DNA of 64,000 nucleotides, taken from assembly GCA_020555865.1 (NCBI GenBank), contig JAJCJJ010000002.1, positions 62,001 to 126,000 on the forward strand, read 5' to 3'. The notes beneath the pieces are model-generated. The model made no database searches. It was not told the DNA's origin and saw nothing but the letters and a program-made list of their open reading frames with translations. This document shows positions 60,278 to 64,000 of this stretch, piece by piece. Position 1 is the stretch's first letter, and each line of letters starts with the position of its first letter. Both the position numbers and the translations under genes were made by a program. The DNA comes from a bacterium 210917-DFI.7.65. GTDB lineage: Bacteria; Bacillota; Clostridia; Oscillospirales; Oscillospiraceae.

Positions 60278-61981
60278 GTGAAAGATAAAGTAGACGGCGC
60301 TCTGCTCAAGGAGATGGTGCTGTTCGGTGCAGCCTCTATCTCTCTGGAAAAGCAGAGTATCAACGATTTGAACGTATTCCCCGTGCCCGACGGCGACACC
60401 GGCACGAATATGAGCCTCACCATCGGCAACGCCGCCGCCGAGCTGCGCAAAAAAGCGCCCGCCACGGTGGAGGAAACGGCCAAAATCACGGCCAGCGCCC
60501 TGCTGCGCGGCGCCCGGGGCAATTCTGGCGTGATCTTATCCCTTTTGTTCCGCGGCATTTCCCGCAGCCTGAAAGGGCAGGCTGCCATGGACGGTGTGTC
60601 CCTGGCCAACGCGCTGCAGGAAGGTGTCGCCGCGGCTTACAGCGCTGTAATGAAGCCCGCCGAAGGTACGGTGCTCACCGTTTCCCGCCTGGCCGCCAAG
60701 CGCGCCGTAGAAGCCGCCACGGAACACAACAGCGCAGAGTACGTGCTCCAGGCCGCCATTGAGGAGGGCCAGCTGGCCTTGGCTGACACCGTCAACCAGA
60801 ACCCGGTACTCAAAAAAGCCGGTGTGGTGGATGCCGGCGGCAAAGGCTTCCTCGTCATTCTCAGCGGCATGCTTTCATGCCTGCGCGGCGAGCCGATGCC
60901 CGAGGGTGCTGATGAAGATCAGCCGGCGGCCAGCATCCAGGACAAAGCGGATTTTGAATCCATTGATACCGAAAGCATCACATTTGCCTTTGACACCGTT
61001 TATATCGTGCGCAAAAAGAGCGAAACTGTGGATCTCGCCCCTCTGCGCGCCTATCTTGACAGCATCGGTGACAGCCTGGTTATCGGTGAAGACGACGAGT
61101 CTTTCAAAGTGCATGTGCACACCAATATCCCCGGCGAAGCACTCACGGAGTCCCAGAAGTACGGCACACTGGAGCTGGCAAAGATCGAAAACATGCGCAC
61201 GCAGCACGACGATCTGGCCGCCGGCCGCCATGTGCAGAGTACGGACGATCTGGATCAGATCGAAAAAGAGCTGGAAGGCAATGGTACCGTCGAAGACAGC
61301 CAGCGGCACGTCGCCGCGCCGGAAAAGAAATATGGTTTCATCTCTGTCTGTGCCGGCGACGGAATCGCCAGTGTGTTCCGGGATTTGGGCTGCGACGGCA
61401 TCATCAGCGGCGGCCAGACGATGAACCCTTCCACCGAAAGCATTCTCGACGCCATCGACCGGACCCCGGCCGAAGTGGTCTTTGTGCTGCCCAATAACAA
61501 AAACATTATCATGGCTGCTCAGCAGTGCCAGCACCTGTCCGACAAGCAGATCGTCGTGATCCCGTCGGCCAGCGTGCCTCAGGGTATGGCTGCCATGCTG
61601 GCCGTGGACACCGAAAGCGGCACCGAAGCCATTGAAACAGCAATGAACGAAGCCATTGCCCACGTCATCACGGCCCAGATCACATACGCCGCCCGCGACT
61701 CAGATATCGACGGTTTTGCCATCAAAGCCGGCGAATATCTGGCATTAAAAGAAAACAACCTCTTTGGCAGCGATACCGACATTGCCGTCCTGCTGGAAAA
61801 ACTGGCCGACACCGCCAAAGAGCAGGATGCCGAATTTATCACTATGTTCTACGGCAGCGACGTTAGTGAAGAAGATGCGCAAAAAGCTGAAGCAATCTTT
61901 GCCGCAGCCTGTCCGGATGCAGAAGTTTCCCTGCTGCCCGGCGGCCAGCCTGTATATTATTATATCATTTCCATTGAATAA
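60278..61981 (+). CDS. DAK2-domain fatty acid kinase, FakA/YloV type
   Basis: This 567-residue protein has an N-terminal DhaL-type ATP-binding domain (VFPVPDGDTGTNMSLTI, LLRGARGNSGVILS, GTVLTVSR, VDAGGKGF) and a C-terminal FakA domain (HVHTNIPGEAL, SVCAGDGIASVF, ALIISGGQTMNPST-like region). FakA phosphorylates fatty acids bound to FakB for phospholipid synthesis. No fakB is in the window. The start is GTG at 60278 behind AAAGGAAGG. It follows the YloU-like gene by 34 bases. Confidence 0.92.
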   Translation: MKDKVDGALLKEMVLFGAASISLEKQSINDLNVFPVPDGDTGTNMSLTIGNAAAELRKKAPATVEETAKITASALLRGARGNSGVILSLLFRGISRSLKGQAAMDGVSLANALQEGVAAAYSAVMKPAEGTVLTVSRLAAKRAVEAATEHNSAEYVLQAAIEEGQLALADTVNQNPVLKKAGVVDAGGKGFLVILSGMLSCLRGEPMPEGADEDQPAASIQDKADFESIDTESITFAFDTVYIVRKKSETVDLAPLRAYLDSIGDSLVIGEDDESFKVHVHTNIPGEALTESQKYGTLELAKIENMRTQHDDLAAGRHVQSTDDLDQIEKELEGNGTVEDSQRHVAAPEKKYGFISVCAGDGIASVFRDLGCDGIISGGQTMNPSTESILDAIDRTPAEVVFVLPNNKNIIMAAQQCQHLSDKQIVVIPSASVPQGMAAMLAVDTESGTEAIETAMNEAIAHVITAQITYAARDSDIDGFAIKAGEYLALKENNLFGSDTDIAVLLEKLADTAKEQDAEFITMFYGSDVSEEDAQKAEAIFAAACPDAEVSLLPGGQPVYYYIISIE

Positions 61982-62010
61982 GAAACGAGGGGCTTTCGCC
62001 CCTCGTTTCC
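61982..62010 (+). terminator. Hairpin after the FakA gene
   Basis: GAAACGAGGGGC pairs with GCCCCTCGTTTC around TTTC. There is no T-run, so its strength as a terminator is doubtful. Confidence 0.5.
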
Positions 62011-62048
62011 GGCCTCGCCCTAAAAAAAGAAAAACGGAGGTAATTTTT

Positions 62049-62213
62049 ATGAATCCGCGCATTATGATCCTGATTTCCGTCATCGCACTGCTGTGCATGT
62101 TCTTCTTCGGCGTGAACCTTTTCCTGCAGGGAAAAGGCATCATGTTCCTGCTGATCCCCATCGCCATGGCCATTTTCATTTTTTATGGCTATTTCAACAG
62201 TACCCGGAAATGA
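62049..62213 (+). CDS. Small two-helix membrane protein
   Basis: This 54-residue protein is almost all hydrophobic, with segments at about 5-23 and 30-50. ACGGAGGTAA precedes the ATG at 62049. Its stop overlaps the start of the lipoprotein gene as ATGA, so the two are coupled. Function unknown. Confidence 0.7.
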   Translation: MNPRIMILISVIALLCMFFFGVNLFLQGKGIMFLLIPIAMAIFIFYGYFNSTRK

Positions 62214-62911
62214 TGAACCGCAGATTTTTCGCTCTGAGCCTGTGTGCCTGCCTGCTGCTGGCAGGCTGCGGCGCACCGGGCGCTGCAGCCGGTTCCGCAC
62301 CGGAGTCTGCCCCTCCCCAGCAGGAAGAAACGCTTTCAGCGCCTTACGCGGTGGACTTCCGTCTGACCAGCGGCCATCACACAGCCGGTATCGACTTTCC
62401 CGCCGGCGTGTATGATCTGGAAGCAATTCAGTGGTGTGGTACAGTGACCAGCAGCAACGACGCCATTTCCCTGGATATGGGTACCCCGGAATACAACACC
62501 GACGGCCAGAGCCATTATGAGCAAGCAGCTGAAGGCGTCGATCTGCCTTCCGGTACCGTACTGTCACTGTCTGGGGGCGTGACATTGCGTTTAACCTGCC
62601 CCGACGCCGACCCGGCCCCCCTGATGCCCAGAGAACAGGATATCACAGAGGATGTAAAGCTTACGCCCGGAAAATATACCGCCGGCGCCGATTTCCCCGC
62701 AGGCGTATATGATTTTACCGCGCTCAACGGCGTGGGCAATGTGGAAAGCAGCAATATGCACGACGGTGGTATCTGTGACGTCATGGGTACCACATGGCGT
62801 ATTGCCGAGGGCTTCGGATTCTGTAACCAGAAATACGAAAATATATCTTTGCCGGAAGGCACCGCGCTTAATATCTCCGGCGTTGACCTGCTGCTGACCC
62901 CCAGCGAATAA
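62210..62911 (+). CDS. Lipoprotein with a duplicated beta domain
   Basis: This 233-residue exported protein has a lipobox LLLAGC with C at about residue 18. The mature part has two copies of the same domain: first LTSGHHTAGIDFPAGVYDL, then LTPGKYTAGADFPAGVYDF, each followed by GTV/GNV-SSN and ending with P-GT-LS/NISGG-like strands. So an internal duplication of about 90 residues is clear. I know the family only as an uncharacterised Firmicute beta domain. Start by the ATGA overlap; a second ATG directly follows. Confidence 0.8.
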   Translation: MMNRRFFALSLCACLLLAGCGAPGAAAGSAPESAPPQQEETLSAPYAVDFRLTSGHHTAGIDFPAGVYDLEAIQWCGTVTSSNDAISLDMGTPEYNTDGQSHYEQAAEGVDLPSGTVLSLSGGVTLRLTCPDADPAPLMPREQDITEDVKLTPGKYTAGADFPAGVYDFTALNGVGNVESSNMHDGGICDVMGTTWRIAEGFGFCNQKYENISLPEGTALNISGVDLLLTPSE

Positions 62912-62953
62912 AAAAATGGACGGCCTGTGCAAATGCACAGGCCGTCCATTTTT
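62912..62953. terminator. Shared terminator between the lipoprotein gene and ilvE
   Basis: AAAAATGGACGGCCTGTGC pairs perfectly with GCACAGGCCGTCCATTTTT around AAAT, between convergent genes. Confidence 0.92.
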
Positions 62954-62961
62954 CTTCATAA

Positions 62962-63987
62962 TTACTCTACCACATGGATCCAGCCCTTGGGCGCTTCGAT
63001 GCGACCCATCTGAATCCCCGTCAGCGTATCATACAGCTTCTGTGTAACAGGCCCCATTGTTTCCATACCCGCAGGGAAACAGATCTCCTGGCCGTGATCC
63101 ACAATCCTGCCCACAGGCGAAATCACAGCGGCGGTGCCGCACAGGCCGCACTCGGCAAAATCCTTCACCTCGTCAAAAGCAATCTCCCGCTCTTCCGCTT
63201 CCAAGCCCAGATACTCCTTGGCCACATACATCAAGCTGCGGCGGGTGATGGAGGGCAGTATACTGTCAGACTTGGGCGTGACCACCTTGCCATCCTTCGT
63301 CACAAAAAGGAAATTCGCACCGCCGGTCTCCTCCACCTTGGTATGGGTGGCTGCGTCCAGATACATGTTTTCATCGTACCCTTCAGCGTGGGCCGTTACG
63401 ATAGCATGCAAACTCATGGCATAGTTCAGGCCGGCCTTGATATGGCCGGTGCCATGGGGCGCAGCACGGTCAAAATCAGACACGCGGATGGTCAGAGGCT
63501 TGACGCCGCCCTTAAAGTAAGGCCCCACGGGCGTGGCAAACACACGGAACTGATATTCATCGGCAGGTTTTACCCCGATAACAGCATTGGTGCCGAACAT
63601 ATAGGGGCGCAGATACAGCGTGGCGCCGGAGCCGTAAGGCGGCACCCAGGCGGCATTGGCACGCACCACCTGCTCCACCGCCTCCACAAACTTTTCTTCG
63701 GGATACACAGGCATTTCCAGGCGGCGGGCAGAATCCGCCATGCGGGATGCATTCAGATCCGGGCGGAAAATAACGATGCGGCCGTCTTCCGTTGTATAGG
63801 CTTTCATGCCCTCGAACACCGTTTGGGCATACTGGAGCACGCCAGCACATTCATTGATGGTAACCTGATCGTCTCCGGTCAGCGCGCCTTTATCCCAAGC
63901 GCCGTCTTTATAGTTGGAAACAAAGCGCTTGTCTGTTTTCAAATAGCTAAAGCCCAAATTGCTCCAATCGATGTTTTTCTTTTCCAT
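62962..63987 (-). CDS. ilvE: Branched-chain amino acid aminotransferase
   Basis: This 341-residue PLP enzyme of the class IV BCAT2 type has YAQTVFEGMKAY, LYLRPYMFGTN, and K184 in GTGHIKAGLNYA, the expected PLP lysine. It also has EETGGANFLFV and FGTAAVISPVG-like CGTAAVISPVG. It interconverts Leu, Ile and Val with their keto acids. The ATG at 63987 follows AGAGGAAA at the window edge, so any upstream gene is unseen. Confidence 0.96.
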   Translation of the reverse strand: MEKKNIDWSNLGFSYLKTDKRFVSNYKDGAWDKGALTGDDQVTINECAGVLQYAQTVFEGMKAYTTEDGRIVIFRPDLNASRMADSARRLEMPVYPEEKFVEAVEQVVRANAAWVPPYGSGATLYLRPYMFGTNAVIGVKPADEYQFRVFATPVGPYFKGGVKPLTIRVSDFDRAAPHGTGHIKAGLNYAMSLHAIVTAHAEGYDENMYLDAATHTKVEETGGANFLFVTKDGKVVTPKSDSILPSITRRSLMYVAKEYLGLEAEEREIAFDEVKDFAECGLCGTAAVISPVGRIVDHGQEICFPAGMETMGPVTQKLYDTLTGIQMGRIEAPKGWIHVVE

Positions 63988-64000
63988 GGTGTTTTCCTCT

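Overview
The window comes from a moderately GC-rich Firmicute of the class Clostridia, most likely an Oscillospiraceae/Ruminococcaceae-type gut anaerobe. The signs are strong AGGAGG ribosome binding sites, a Firmicute rpmG-secE-nusG-rplKA-rplJL cluster with an L10 leader RNA, a split purine-end pathway (PurO plus a stand-alone AICAR formyltransferase), CsaB with an SLH protein, and conjugative-transposon parts typical of gut Clostridia. No rRNA, tRNA or CRISPR array was found.

Layout. 1-2000: a truncated secreted repeat protein, a small Cro/CI-type regulator and a small unknown protein. 2198-3568: a MATE pump. 3693-7257 (minus): rpmG, secE, nusG, rplK, rplA, then rplJ-rplL behind its own tandem promoters and an attenuating L10 leader. 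7484-13422: a membrane protein, RuvX, a GT4 glycosyltransferase, the cell-wall pyruvyltransferase CsaB and a YhgE/Pip membrane protein. 13501-21922: a purine operon, purE, a divergent purC paralogue, purC, purM, purN, purO, a DUF1266-DUF2185 fusion, the AICAR formyltransferase gene and purD, preceded by a candidate leader peptide and terminator.

22300-33610: an insertion of foreign DNA. Its left part has a large serine recombinase and TnpW. Its middle carries a two-component system and a lantibiotic-immunity-type ABC transporter with a lipoprotein, then a transposon-type sigma factor and a helix-turn-helix protein. Its right part is a very AT-rich two-gene module: a Cap4/DUF4297-like nuclease overlapping an SMC/ABC-type ATPase. 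This looks like a compact Lamassu/ABC-3C-like anti-phage system. No relaxase or type IV secretion genes are present.

33873-46915 (minus): a CLC channel and RlmA, a uridine-kinase-like protein, and a compact nine-gene operon of ddl, murF, ABC-F, a DUF218 protein, flavodoxin, prfA, sua5, coaE and an M18 aminopeptidase. 47066-63987: an SLH surface protein, a coiled-coil protein, rodA, tsaE-tsaB-upp, a DUF815 ATPase, thyA-folA, an Fe-S aldo/keto reductase, recG, an Asp23 protein with a FakA-like kinase, a lipoprotein with a duplicated domain, and ilvE.

Working together: envelope genes recur (CsaB with SLH, Ddl-MurF-RodA), translation genes dominate the minus-strand clusters, and the inserted element brings peptide-antibiotic protection plus a probable phage defence.
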